Shown here: piece by piece, positions 1 through 7,140 of the stretch
How the letters are laid out: every line of letters begins with the position of its first letter
How positions within the stretch are numbered: the first letter of the stretch is position 1
Assembly: GCA_015152555.1 (NCBI GenBank)
Contig: SUTS01000001.1
Coordinates: 206,506 to 270,505, forward strand
DNA: 64,000 nucleotides
From: Cyanobacteria bacterium SIG26
GTDB lineage: Bacteria > Cyanobacteriota > Vampirovibrionia > Gastranaerophilales > Gastranaerophilaceae
Direction: 5' to 3'
Made by a program: the position numbers and the translations under genes
Notes under the pieces: model-generated
Database searches by the model: none
What the model was told of the DNA's origin: nothing
The model's input: the letters and a program-made list of their open reading frames with translations, nothing else

Positions 1-140
1 TTTCCGCAGAAGCTTCCGCACTTATTCAACAAATTACTATCGCTATGCAAAACAATATATACGTTGAAAAACTTAAAGAAATCTGTTTTGCCCATCCGAC
101 ATATTCTGAAGGGATTTTTGAAGGATTATTTAAACTGTAA
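1..140 (+). CDS. Dihydrolipoamide dehydrogenase-type flavoprotein, C-terminal fragment (5' truncated by window edge)
   Basis: The open frame enters from the left edge and ends at TAA 138-140, giving 45 codons. The visible peptide has the end of the pyridine nucleotide-disulfide oxidoreductase dimerisation domain: an amphipathic helix, then FAHPTYSEG, then a short hydrophobic tail. The His-Pro-x-x-x-Glu signature holds the catalytic His/Glu pair of dihydrolipoamide dehydrogenase, which reoxidises lipoyl groups of 2-oxoacid dehydrogenases or the glycine cleavage system. Related flavoproteins (mercuric reductase, soluble transhydrogenase) share this fold, so the exact enzyme cannot be fixed from 45 residues. 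A hairpin terminator follows at once. Confidence 0.7.
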   Translation, partial: SAEASALIQQITIAMQNNIYVEKLKEICFAHPTYSEGIFEGLFKL

Positions 141-141
141 A

Positions 142-168
142 GATTTTCAAATTCCGAAAATCATTTTT
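142..168 (+). terminator. Intrinsic terminator after the dihydrolipoamide dehydrogenase fragment
   Basis: GATTTTC (142-148) pairs with GAAAATC (156-162) around a 7-nt loop and is followed by ATTTTT. The stem is short and AT-rich, but it lies two bases after the stop codon. Confidence 0.6.
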
Positions 169-266
169 AATCCGATATAACTATTCATTTTTGTAACGAA
201 AAATCATATAATCTTTACAAGGAAACATGTTTATTTTAAAAACATAATATAAAGAAGGAAAAGAAA

Positions 267-908
267 TTGTTAAATAATTTTGAAAGCTTTGATAACTCAG
301 AAACAGCAACAAAAAAAGATATCGTAATTCAAGAGAGAGTGGAACTTGTATCTTCTCACATGTACAAGCAGTTTTTAGATTATCAACACTCAACAGTTAA
401 TACAAACGATATTTTCACCAGAATGGTTGATTGTTTAGACCTAGTCGCAAACAATTTAAAACAATCATTTTCTTCTCGTGGAGTAACAACACAGAATATC
501 TATGTTGAAGCAGATTCTCCTAAAACAACTGCCGTAATAAATATTCTATGGCATAAAATGAGTTTCACAACAAGATGCAACTTTCAACCTCAAGCGCTAT
601 TCAGAGATGATGGTCGACATATTTTTTCTAACAGAATTATGGCCTTGCGCGGCAATTATCACGACATAATAAAAGACGCAAAAGACAAAGAAGAAGAAAT
701 GATGAGACTTTTAGAAAATGAAATCGCATCTTTATATATTCCGGCAGATCAAACCCAGAAATGTATCTTTAAAATAAAACATACCGGACAAGAATTCAGT
801 ATTAACCAAATTGACGCACCACGTGATGTAGTCTTAAAGGTAGTTGAAACAGTCTGTGGTGGAGGATTATACCACCAAGATGGTTCTGTAAAAACATTTA
901 TCGTATAA
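267..908 (+). CDS. Unknown 213-aa protein with a TTG start
   Basis: I do not recognise the family. The protein is soluble, mixed alpha/beta, with no signal peptide or membrane segment; residues about 130-160 form a charged helix and the C-terminus has a glycine-rich CGGGLY stretch. The start is TTG at 267, chosen because AAGGAA lies at 255-260, six bases upstream, and no ATG is better placed. It is a free-standing gene between the terminator at 142-168 and the next small gene. Codon use matches its neighbours, so it looks like a native gene. UUG starts usually lower expression; here it follows a good ribosome site. Confidence 0.75.
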   Translation: MLNNFESFDNSETATKKDIVIQERVELVSSHMYKQFLDYQHSTVNTNDIFTRMVDCLDLVANNLKQSFSSRGVTTQNIYVEADSPKTTAVINILWHKMSFTTRCNFQPQALFRDDGRHIFSNRIMALRGNYHDIIKDAKDKEEEMMRLLENEIASLYIPADQTQKCIFKIKHTGQEFSINQIDAPRDVVLKVVETVCGGGLYHQDGSVKTFIV

Positions 909-924
909 GATTTTTATCAAAAAT

Positions 925-952
925 TTGACCGAATAAAAAAAATCATTAATAT
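925..952 (+). promoter_or_regulatory. Possible sigma-70 promoter of the 85-aa gene
   Basis: TTGACC (925-930), a 16-bp spacer and TAATAT (947-952) would start transcription near 959, giving a leader of about 22 nt before the ATG at 982. The -10 box is only a partial match. Confidence 0.35.
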
Positions 953-981
953 ATAGTTTGTAAGGGTATTAGGTTATTTTT

Positions 982-1239
982 ATGAGATTTATAGAAAAAT
1001 TAAAAGAATACGAAAACCAATATATGTTCATTCGTTGGGCAACAGGTGGCGAATACGGCAAACTCATTACAGTGGGCGAAGATTTTATTGAATTCAACAT
1101 AATCGAAGTTGAAACAATGGAATACAAAGAAACTTTACTTCTGTACGCACCACTCATATTAGAAGTAGCAATAGGCGGTTCTGATATTTCAAGGATTGTC
1201 GCAGAAGTTTCATCACAAATGCCAACACATGAAAACTAA
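982..1239 (+). CDS. Small 85-aa protein, possibly SH3/LSm-like beta barrel
   Basis: Unknown family. After a short N-terminal helix the sequence alternates hydrophobic residues in strand-length blocks (YMFIRW, GKLITVGEDFIEF, LLLYAPLILEVAIGG). The pattern 'G-x-L-x-x-V-x-x-D-F-I-x-F' resembles the Sm1 region of small LSm/SH3-like barrels such as Hfq or ribosome-maturation proteins. That resemblance is only a pattern inference; the Sm2 signature is not obvious. No signal peptide. The leader carries only a weak ribosome site (TAAGGG about 15 nt upstream). The gene appears to be monocistronic. Confidence 0.65.
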   Translation: MRFIEKLKEYENQYMFIRWATGGEYGKLITVGEDFIEFNIIEVETMEYKETLLLYAPLILEVAIGGSDISRIVAEVSSQMPTHEN

Positions 1240-1326
1240 AACTCTCATACGATTTTTATCAAAAAAAAAGTCACACTTTCTGCGACTTGAACAATAATCT
1301 TGGGAGGAGATTTTGGGATAGTTTGT

Positions 1327-1350
1327 ACATGCATGATAAGTCAAGCATGT
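1327..1350. repeat. Inverted repeat upstream of the aroQ promoter
   Basis: ACATGC (1327-1332) and GCATGT (1345-1350) form a 6-bp inverted repeat about 40 bp upstream of the aroQ -35 box. It could be an operator or part of a short transcript from the preceding AT-rich gap. Confidence 0.35.
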
Positions 1351-1388
1351 CAAATTAGTTACAATTAATTTGCAAAATTTAACAAAAG

Positions 1389-1417
1389 TTTACAAAAACT
1401 CTTTTTTGTTGTATAAT
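1389..1417 (+). promoter_or_regulatory. Sigma-70 promoter of aroQ, predicted leaderless
   Basis: TTTACA (1389-1394), a 17-bp spacer and a perfect TATAAT (1412-1417) lie directly in front of the gene. The usual start point, 6-7 bases after the -10 box, coincides with the A of the ATG at 1424, so the mRNA would have no 5' leader. No Shine-Dalgarno sequence exists between promoter and start. Confidence 0.75.
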
Positions 1418-1423
1418 ATATTT

Positions 1424-1879
1424 ATGGAAAAAGATTTAAACATACTCGTCATCAATGGTCCGAATTTAAATATGCTTGGAGTAAGAGAACCCGAGCAATA
1501 CGGTTCTAAATCATATAAAGATTTAGAAATGGAATTATACGAATACTCATTTGAACTCGGTATTAATATCGAAATATTCCAAAGTAATTTCGAAGGCGAA
1601 ATAATTGACAAAATCCAATACGCATTAGGCAATTTTGACGGTATTATATTGAATGCAGGAGCATACACCCACACAAGTGTTGCAATTAGAGACGCACTTA
1701 CATCAGTAAAAATCCCAACCGTTGAAGTACACATTTCAAATATTTATAAACGGGAAGAATTCCGTCACAACTCAATGTTTGCAGATGTTTGCGTAGGACA
1801 AATCACAGGATTTAAAACAGACAGTTATAAACTGGGCCTCCAAGGACTGGTCAACTTTTTGACCAGTGCCAACGACTAA
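1424..1879 (+). CDS. aroQ: Type II 3-dehydroquinate dehydratase
   Basis: Cytosolic shikimate-pathway enzyme that converts 3-dehydroquinate to 3-dehydroshikimate by the anti elimination of type II enzymes. The family motifs appear in order: NGPNLNMLG (residues 11-19), R21 and catalytic Y26 in EQYG, QSNFEGE, LNAGAYTHTS with the active-site Asn, and VEVHISN with the general-acid His, followed by RHNS. The 151-aa length equals the family norm when translation starts at ATG 1424. An upstream TTG (1370) in the same frame would add 18 unrelated residues and would lie inside the promoter, so it is rejected. The promoter position implies leaderless translation. No other aro gene is nearby. Confidence 0.95.
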   Translation: MEKDLNILVINGPNLNMLGVREPEQYGSKSYKDLEMELYEYSFELGINIEIFQSNFEGEIIDKIQYALGNFDGIILNAGAYTHTSVAIRDALTSVKIPTVEVHISNIYKREEFRHNSMFADVCVGQITGFKTDSYKLGLQGLVNFLTSAND

Positions 1880-1924
1880 ATGGTACTCTCTTTACCGTAC
1901 AAGTGCTTTCTCTTTAATCAGTGT

Positions 1925-2257
1925 TTATTTTTTGCCAACAAATTCTTGGTGCATTTTTTCAATCATCTTAACAGTTTCTTCTTCGGTATGATTTTGAGCA
2001 AATTTATCGATTGCAGCATTCAATTCTGCAACAAGCCCAGGATTTTTTGTAAAAAACTTCATATCGCTATCGATAGAATCAGAAGCAACTTGAGATTTAC
2101 CCAAAGAAGCGGCAGGCATATTTGCTAAATCTTTAATTTCTTTAGTTTCAGAATTTTGTGCAGCCGGAGCTTCAGGAGTCACATTACCATCATTCGATGC
2201 TTTTTGGATACCTTTAAAGTTTACACTATTAATATTGTTTTTGTCGATTTCTCTCAT
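1925..2257 (-). CDS. Small 110-aa protein with N-terminal VNFKG motif
   Basis: Unknown family. Residues 12-16 read VNFKG, one of eight occurrences in this window of a short [V/I/Q]-[S/N/T]-F-x-[G/A/E] motif near the N-terminus. A low-complexity linker rich in Ala, Pro, Ser, Glu and Asn follows (about 17-70), then a helical C-terminal half with regularly spaced hydrophobic residues. There is no hydrophobic signal peptide and no cysteine. A strong AAGGTGAT ribosome site precedes the ATG. It is convergent with aroQ (45-bp gap) and appears monocistronic. It is probably a lineage-specific protein; no function is proposed. Confidence 0.75.
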   Translation of the reverse strand: MREIDKNNINSVNFKGIQKASNDGNVTPEAPAAQNSETKEIKDLANMPAASLGKSQVASDSIDSDMKFFTKNPGLVAELNAAIDKFAQNHTEEETVKMIEKMHQEFVGKK

Positions 2258-2441
2258 AGTATCACCTTACTTTCAGAAAATTACATATTACTTTTAATTT
2301 CATCGGTTTTTAGTTAGAAAACACCTAAATAAATTTTTTTGCTACTTTCCAATAAAAAAAATTACAAAAATTTACATGTAATTTTTCTATAGTTTTTCAT
2401 GTTATCATATATTATATAACAGAAAAGGGTTTAGTGCAAAT

Positions 2442-3560
2442 ATGGACTTAAAAAAGATAGCTAAAAATTTATGGTGGACGATTAATACAAAAACAATAAA
2501 TGACATGCCGGATTCTATTGTATTTGTGAACAATAAAGGTATTATCACAAAATACAACAAACGAGCAAAAGAGGTTTTTGCAATCACAGAAACCGAAGAA
2601 AAATCGACCATTGAGTTTGATGAAATTGTAAAAGATGGCTTGAGCTATATAAAAACATCTTTACAAAATTCAAAACCGGTATTAGCTACAGCCATTGCAA
2701 ATGGCAAAGAATTTTACGTAGAATTAAATGTTTCCGGTAACAAATCCGGATATTGCGTAATTATTCGAGATATGACTAAATTAACCGCAGAAATTTTCAA
2801 TGAGGATAAAACATTACGTTTTAATAATGAAAAAAATGCGATGCTTTCTAAAATTGAAAGCGATCTCATTTCACCGGTAACATCAATTAGCGGATTTTCA
2901 CAAGGATTGTTGGATGGTTTAGGCGGAGAATTGACCGAGAAGCAAGTAAAATACGTAAAAATTATTAACTCAAACGCTGAAGATTTACATCACTTTTTGG
3001 ATAAATTATTAGAATTTTCTGCTGTAGAATCTTCTATTTACGAATCAGATTATCACAATTTTGACATTGTAGAAACATTCAAAGCAATTATTAAAGATTG
3101 CGAAAACGAAATTTCTGAAAAGAAATTAGAATTTGAATTCGATTATGAAACATTAGAAAAACGTACAGTATACACTGATTTTAATGCAATCAAACGCATA
3201 TTTAGAAACATACTGGAAGTTGCAATTTCAATGACAGAAAATGGCTCAATATCCGTAAAATTAGCACATCCTGACGAAATTGCAGCAGCAAAATATAACC
3301 CTCAAATGACAGCAGAACAACAAAAATCATTTGTTCAAATTACAATAAAAGATACAGGTATCGGGGTTGCAGATGAAGATATGAGATATTTGTGCGAGCC
3401 TTATGCTCAATTGGAAAAAGGTAAAAAGAATTTCCTAAGAGCATTAAAACTAGGTAGCGCAAGCATCTTGACAAAGAGAGCTAACGGAATTATAGGTATA
3501 TCCTCAGAAATTATGAGAGGAACTAAATACGAAATAATTATTCCGACTGAAAAGGTATAA
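2442..3560 (+). CDS. Degenerate PAS-histidine-kinase-like protein lacking the phospho-acceptor histidine
   Basis: A PAS-like sensor domain (about 20-112) precedes a DHp-like helical hairpin (about 128-195) and a GHKL ATPase-like domain (about 215-372). The fold signatures are clear: the DHp region keeps the conserved Pro (P145) and the trailing helix, and DTGIGV (304-309) is a good G1 box. Key residues are missing: the phospho-acceptor His of the H-box is Ser140, and the second Asn of the N-box is Val260. No transmembrane segment is present, so it would act in the cytoplasm. The next gene, an ABC ATPase, starts one base after its stop codon, so the two are translationally coupled. No response regulator is adjacent. 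It may be a scaffold or signal-binding pseudokinase rather than an autokinase. Confidence 0.8.
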   Translation: MDLKKIAKNLWWTINTKTINDMPDSIVFVNNKGIITKYNKRAKEVFAITETEEKSTIEFDEIVKDGLSYIKTSLQNSKPVLATAIANGKEFYVELNVSGNKSGYCVIIRDMTKLTAEIFNEDKTLRFNNEKNAMLSKIESDLISPVTSISGFSQGLLDGLGGELTEKQVKYVKIINSNAEDLHHFLDKLLEFSAVESSIYESDYHNFDIVETFKAIIKDCENEISEKKLEFEFDYETLEKRTVYTDFNAIKRIFRNILEVAISMTENGSISVKLAHPDEIAAAKYNPQMTAEQQKSFVQITIKDTGIGVADEDMRYLCEPYAQLEKGKKNFLRALKLGSASILTKRANGIIGISSEIMRGTKYEIIIPTEKV

Positions 3561-3561
3561 A

Positions 3562-4557
3562 ATGAGTAGCGTAATTCTAAAAAATATAAAAAAAACGTAC
3601 GACAACAACAAAACAATCATAGACAACATTAATTTAGAAATTAAAGATAAAGAATTTGTTGTTCTTGTCGGTGCATCAGGTTGTGGCAAATCAACTCTTT
3701 TGAGAATGATTGCAGGACTTGAAAACATCTCCTCCGGAGAAATATATATTGATGATAAACTTGTCAACAATATTCAACCTAAAGATAGAGATATTGCATT
3801 TGTTTTTCAAAGCTACGCACTATACCCGCACATGACCGTTCGAGAAAATATAGCTTTTGGACTTAAAATGAGAAAAATTGATAAGGCAACTATTGATAAA
3901 AAAGTTCAAGAAGCCGCTGAAATCCTCGATTTAACCGAATACTTAGACAGAAAACCTAAACAATTGTCGGGAGGACAAAGACAACGTGTAGCACTTGGAC
4001 GTGCAATCGTTAGAAATCCAAAAGTATTTCTTATGGATGAACCTTTGTCTAACCTTGACGCGAAATTACGCGTTCAAATGCGCTCAGAAATAAAAAAACT
4101 ACACGAAAAATTACAAACTACATTTATTTACGTCACTCACGATCAAACAGAAGCCCTAACTATGGGGGATAGAATTGTTGTTCTTAATAACGGTGACATA
4201 CAACAAGTAGACACCCCTGATGGCATTTATAACGACCCTAAAAACACGTTTGTTGCAGGTTTTGTCGGCTCACCACAAATGAATTTTATTGAAGGAAAAG
4301 CTTTTGGGCTTGATGAAAACATTCTTTATGGTATTCGTCCTGAAAAAATGACCAACCCTAATGGCGACATAAAATTAACAGTAAATATTGAAATATCTGA
4401 AATGCTTGGTAGTGAAAAAATAGCATATTTTAATATCGAGAACAACAAATGTTGCGCAAAACTACCTCCAGAGACCAAAATCGGTCAAACCCTCAATCTT
4501 TCAATAAATTCCGCGGATCTATATAAATTTAATGCCAAAACAGGCGAACGCATTTAA
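3562..4557 (+). CDS. Orphan MalK/UgpC-type ABC transporter ATP-binding protein
   Basis: ATPase subunit of the CUT1 carbohydrate ABC class. Motifs in order: Walker A GASGCGKST (about 36-44), Q-loop FQSYALYPHMTV, signature LSGGQRQRVALGRAIVR, Walker B VFLMDEPLSNLDAKL, H-loop THDQTEALTMGDR, then a C-terminal TOBE-like domain that is shorter than usual (331 aa total against about 360-370). No permease or binding protein is adjacent, so it may serve several transporters encoded elsewhere, as the shared ATPase MsmK does in streptococci; that role is inferred. It is coupled to the upstream degenerate kinase (one-base gap). A perfect AT-rich hairpin ends the unit. Confidence 0.92.
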   Translation: MSSVILKNIKKTYDNNKTIIDNINLEIKDKEFVVLVGASGCGKSTLLRMIAGLENISSGEIYIDDKLVNNIQPKDRDIAFVFQSYALYPHMTVRENIAFGLKMRKIDKATIDKKVQEAAEILDLTEYLDRKPKQLSGGQRQRVALGRAIVRNPKVFLMDEPLSNLDAKLRVQMRSEIKKLHEKLQTTFIYVTHDQTEALTMGDRIVVLNNGDIQQVDTPDGIYNDPKNTFVAGFVGSPQMNFIEGKAFGLDENILYGIRPEKMTNPNGDIKLTVNIEISEMLGSEKIAYFNIENNKCCAKLPPETKIGQTLNLSINSADLYKFNAKTGERI

Positions 4558-4584
4558 TTTCTAATTATAACTTCATTTTAGGTA

Positions 4585-4620
4585 ATATTTGTTACGATAT
4601 GTAACAAATATATATTTTTT
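4585..4620 (+). terminator. Terminator after the ABC ATPase gene
   Basis: ATATTTGTTAC (4585-4595) pairs perfectly with GTAACAAATAT (4601-4611) around a 5-nt loop, followed by a T-rich run to 4620. The stem is AT-rich; the perfect palindrome could also be an operator. Confidence 0.65.
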
Positions 4621-4652
4621 ATATAAAAAAGAGCAATTATTAATGAAAAAAA

Positions 4653-4681
4653 TTGTTTATATAAGAGTAACGAGGTATAAT
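4653..4681 (+). promoter_or_regulatory. Sigma-70 promoter of the 61-aa gene, predicted leaderless
   Basis: TTGTTT (4653-4658), 17-bp spacer, TATAAT (4676-4681). The ATG begins at 4689, seven bases after the -10 box, where transcription should start. The layout is the same as at aroQ. Confidence 0.7.
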
Positions 4682-4688
4682 TAGAATC

Positions 4689-4874
4689 ATGGTTGAGAAG
4701 ATGGATCAAAACTTAGAAGTGACGAACACAAATTCTACAGAGATGAGAGAATTAGAAGTTGTTGATAAATTCCATTCGACTCGACAAACAAATCCTATTG
4801 CAAGAAAGTTGCTGGACTTTAGCCGAGCTAACAAAACCCGCAAATTTTCAGTCAAGGATGTGTTTTCACGATAG
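4689..4874 (+). CDS. Small basic 61-aa protein of unknown function
   Basis: Unknown family. The N-terminal half is acidic and Asn/Thr-rich; the C-terminal half is basic (about 31-61, with ARKLLDFSRANKTRK and a final SVKDVFSR), which could bind nucleic acid, although this is a guess. There is no membrane segment. A well-placed promoter whose predicted start is at the ATG supports a real, leaderless gene. Its 3' flank, starting at the stop codon, is rich in hairpins and ends in a terminator at 5001-5040, so mRNA and structured element form one transcript of about 350 nt. The RNA itself may be the functional product. Confidence 0.6.
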   Translation: MVEKMDQNLEVTNTNSTEMRELEVVDKFHSTRQTNPIARKLLDFSRANKTRKFSVKDVFSR

Positions 4875-4978
4875 GTCCGCGTAGCACGGTTTTATGAGGA
4901 TCGATACGCACATCAATTTGTGCGGTTTGTGAGGGACCGAATGCTAATTAGTACTTCGTTACTTCCTTTTTGGAAGTA
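4874..4978 (+). ncRNA. Candidate structured RNA element in the 3' region of the 61-aa gene
   Basis: Several stems are packed in about 105 nt. GGTCC (4874-4878) pairs with GGACC (4934-4938) and encloses CGCACA/TGTGCG (4907-4912 with 4919-4924, 6-nt loop). A separate hairpin TACTTCC/GGAAGTA (4960-4966 with 4972-4978, T5 loop) follows. The segment is more GC-rich than its surroundings and is followed by a terminator. It does not fold as a tRNA and I do not recognise it as a known riboswitch or 6S/tmRNA/SRP RNA. Confidence 0.4.
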
Positions 4979-5000
4979 TATTATAACATTTTAGAACAAA

Positions 5001-5040
5001 AAAAGAGGTTCTTCCGGATGAGAAGAATCTCTTTTATTGT
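5001..5040. terminator. Bidirectional terminator between convergent genes
   Basis: AAAAGAGGTTCTTC (5001-5014) pairs with GAAGAATCTCTTTT (5022-5035), with one G-T wobble and a 7-nt loop. T-runs on both strands suit the convergent 61-aa and 92-aa genes. Confidence 0.8.
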
Positions 5041-5070
5041 TTATTATATTTAAATATACAAATTATAATA

Positions 5071-5349
5071 TTAAGTTAAATCAACAGTTAATTTATTACC
5101 TTTAGTTGCATTATAAGCATTCAAAATAGTATTTACATCCAAAGCTACATTATAAACCTTTGGCTCATAATAAGTACGGCCATTTTCTCTGATTTCTTGC
5201 GGTAGATTATATATAATTTGAGTATATGTCGGCTTTGCGTTTACACCTAAAATACTATCATTATTTAAATGATAATCTCTGCCATTTTTCATATCTGTAA
5301 CTACCATTGTACCTTTGAACGATACCGGATTAACTCCATTAACTAACAT
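5071..5349 (-). CDS. Small 92-aa protein with N-terminal VSFKG motif
   Basis: Unknown family. Residues 7-13 read NPVSFKG, the clearest example of the short N-terminal motif shared by eight proteins in the window. The rest looks like a small beta-rich domain (NGRDYHLNN, YTQIIYNLP, YYEPKVYNVALDVNTI) ending in a threonine/leucine strand. No signal peptide, cysteine or membrane segment. A near-consensus AAGGAGGT ribosome site lies 4 bases before the ATG, so strong translation is expected. It is monocistronic, bounded by the terminator at 5001-5040. Function unknown. Confidence 0.78.
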   Translation of the reverse strand: MLVNGVNPVSFKGTMVVTDMKNGRDYHLNNDSILGVNAKPTYTQIIYNLPQEIRENGRTYYEPKVYNVALDVNTILNAYNATKGNKLTVDLT

Positions 5350-5439
5350 GCGTACCTCCTTACTGTTTGCATACCATTTTAAATACGCTAATAAAATTTT
5401 TTTGATAGTTTAGATAAAATATTTACATTCTTTAATAAT

Positions 5440-5470
5440 TACAAAACAAAAAGGTCGGTTGCCCGACCTC
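5440..5470 (-). terminator. Terminator of the LysM gene
   Basis: AGGTCGG (5452-5458) pairs with CCGACCT (5463-5469) around a 4-nt loop. On the minus strand it is followed by TTTTTGTTTTG. Confidence 0.88.
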
Positions 5471-5491
5471 TTGTTAATTATTTACAATGAC

Positions 5492-6994
5492 TTACGCATC
5501 AAAGTCTTCGCCCATCATACCGGCTGGTCTATACAACTTTGCTTCATCATCTTTGGATTTTTCACCCGTTAATACATCCAAATCATAGTCAACCATACCT
5601 GCACCACCTGCACCAAAGTGGATATGAGCTTCTACCTTTTCATTTTCTGTTGATACATAATTACCTTCATCATCATAGTTTTCCGTAATAACTTCATCCG
5701 CAATTCTATCGCCATCGGTATCTACGTAGGTTTTAATTGTTTTACCATTTTCATCTTCTGCGATTTCTATATGATAATCTACAGGTACTGCTATATTCAT
5801 CATGTCATTCTCATAGCTTAGCATTGCCTTACCTGAAAAAGTATCAGCAGCATCCTCCGGATTTGGGATATTTTCTACAGATGCCAATTCTCCATTTTCA
5901 TCATAATATTCTGCAACATCAGCAAGACCATCACCATCAGTATCTTTGTAGATTGTTACCTCATCTCCTTGAACAATCTCAACACTGATAGGAGCTTTCG
6001 CATCTCGTGATGCAAATGTTGCAAACCCACCATTTGGCAATTCTAATGTTATTGTTCCATCTTCATTTGCTTCCGCAGTTTGTAACTGCTCAAACACTTC
6101 ATCCTGCAGACGATTTTGAATATCTAAGGCATGATCATCTAAACCAGTATGATAACCATTGCCATGTTGTACAAGCTCAAAATCTGACATTTCGTCAAGT
6201 GGACTTGCTTCCGAAGTTTCTACTTCTGAAACTTCTACATCAGCTGCATCTAATTCAGCTAGTTCAGCCGCAGATACACCAATATCATCTTCTTCAAATC
6301 TAGCTTCCCAATCATGATATGGGTATTCAACATGATCTTTAGGTAATCCTACCCGGGTTGCTGGCAAACCATCATTATCTACAGGATAATATCCGCCATC
6401 CCCATCAACTAGAACCATAATTTCCATACCATCATCTGTAGTTATAAGTTCTCTCGTAAATTCCATTTCAACAAATTCACCTTGATATGTAAAGCCACCA
6501 ACATATGTTGAACCAACTTCCCATTCCGGACCACCTTTAATATCAGGTGTTCCATCTTCAGCTGCTGGAAATTCAAAAGCTCCTAATTTAAAAACAGTTT
6601 CACCTGCCTCATTTTTAGTTTTAAGGAATTCATATTGATCCACAAGCGAGACCTCTTCAGAAATCACTGGTTCATTATAAATATATGATTCAGTGCCATC
6701 ACTATATTTTGCAATATGATACTTATTACCAGTCTTATCAACCAAGCCTTCTCTAACATCGACAACTTTAGGCGCATTATCATAATCAGTAGTGGGAACA
6801 TCCTCTGCTTCCACGTAGGCACCTTTGATCTTAAACGCATCCTCTGAATTAATATCAGGGAGTTTCAACTGCTGACCGACAAATATTTTATTTGCATCTT
6901 TAATACCATTTAACTCTTGTAATTGTTTTAAAGGTACTCCAGTCTTTTGAGCGATTTTTGATAAAGTATCTCCTGCTTGAATTGTATAAGACAT
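5492..6994 (-). CDS. LysM-domain protein with acidic calcium-binding-like repeats
   Basis: 500 aa. The first 45 residues form one LysM domain (YTIQAGDTLSKIAQ ... GQQLKLP), which binds peptidoglycan or chitin-type glycans. The rest is very acidic and contains EF-hand/thrombospondin-3-like loops: VDGDGG, DTDGDGLADV and DTDGDRIADE, in the C-terminal two thirds. LysM starts at residue 2 and no signal peptide is visible. Start chosen at 6994 because AAGGAG lies just upstream; an in-frame ATG 17 codons earlier lacks a ribosome site. The protein may be exported by an unusual route or act on the inside; calcium binding is inferred from the DxDGDG pattern. Monocistronic with its own terminator. Confidence 0.85.
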   Translation of the reverse strand: MSYTIQAGDTLSKIAQKTGVPLKQLQELNGIKDANKIFVGQQLKLPDINSEDAFKIKGAYVEAEDVPTTDYDNAPKVVDVREGLVDKTGNKYHIAKYSDGTESYIYNEPVISEEVSLVDQYEFLKTKNEAGETVFKLGAFEFPAAEDGTPDIKGGPEWEVGSTYVGGFTYQGEFVEMEFTRELITTDDGMEIMVLVDGDGGYYPVDNDGLPATRVGLPKDHVEYPYHDWEARFEEDDIGVSAAELAELDAADVEVSEVETSEASPLDEMSDFELVQHGNGYHTGLDDHALDIQNRLQDEVFEQLQTAEANEDGTITLELPNGGFATFASRDAKAPISVEIVQGDEVTIYKDTDGDGLADVAEYYDENGELASVENIPNPEDAADTFSGKAMLSYENDMMNIAVPVDYHIEIAEDENGKTIKTYVDTDGDRIADEVITENYDDEGNYVSTENEKVEAHIHFGAGGAGMVDYDLDVLTGEKSKDDEAKLYRPAGMMGEDFDA

Positions 6995-7140
6995 CTTTGC
7001 TTCTCCTTTCTTGTTATCGAACACACAGAAAGTATATCGACACAAATTGCGAAAACTTTAATAAACTCCACTCAATATATCATATCAGATTATAGCATAT
7101 AGAGCAATATAACAGGATTTCAGTCATTTTAAATTTGTAT

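Noticed and set aside
1261..1285. Terminator with AAGTC/GACTT arms after the 85-aa gene
   Set aside because: Only five base pairs with a long loop and no T-run.
1370..1423. TTG start extending AroQ by 18 residues
   Set aside because: The segment contains the -35 and -10 boxes, and the family N-terminus fits ATG 1424.
4874..4938. tRNA-like cloverleaf after the 61-aa gene
   Set aside because: The arms are too short, there is no T-arm consensus and no anticodon arm; kept only as an unassigned structured RNA.
5737..6303. Plus-strand open frames opposite the LysM gene
   Set aside because: They are low-complexity His/Leu/Gln-rich antisense shadows of an acidic protein, without ribosome sites.
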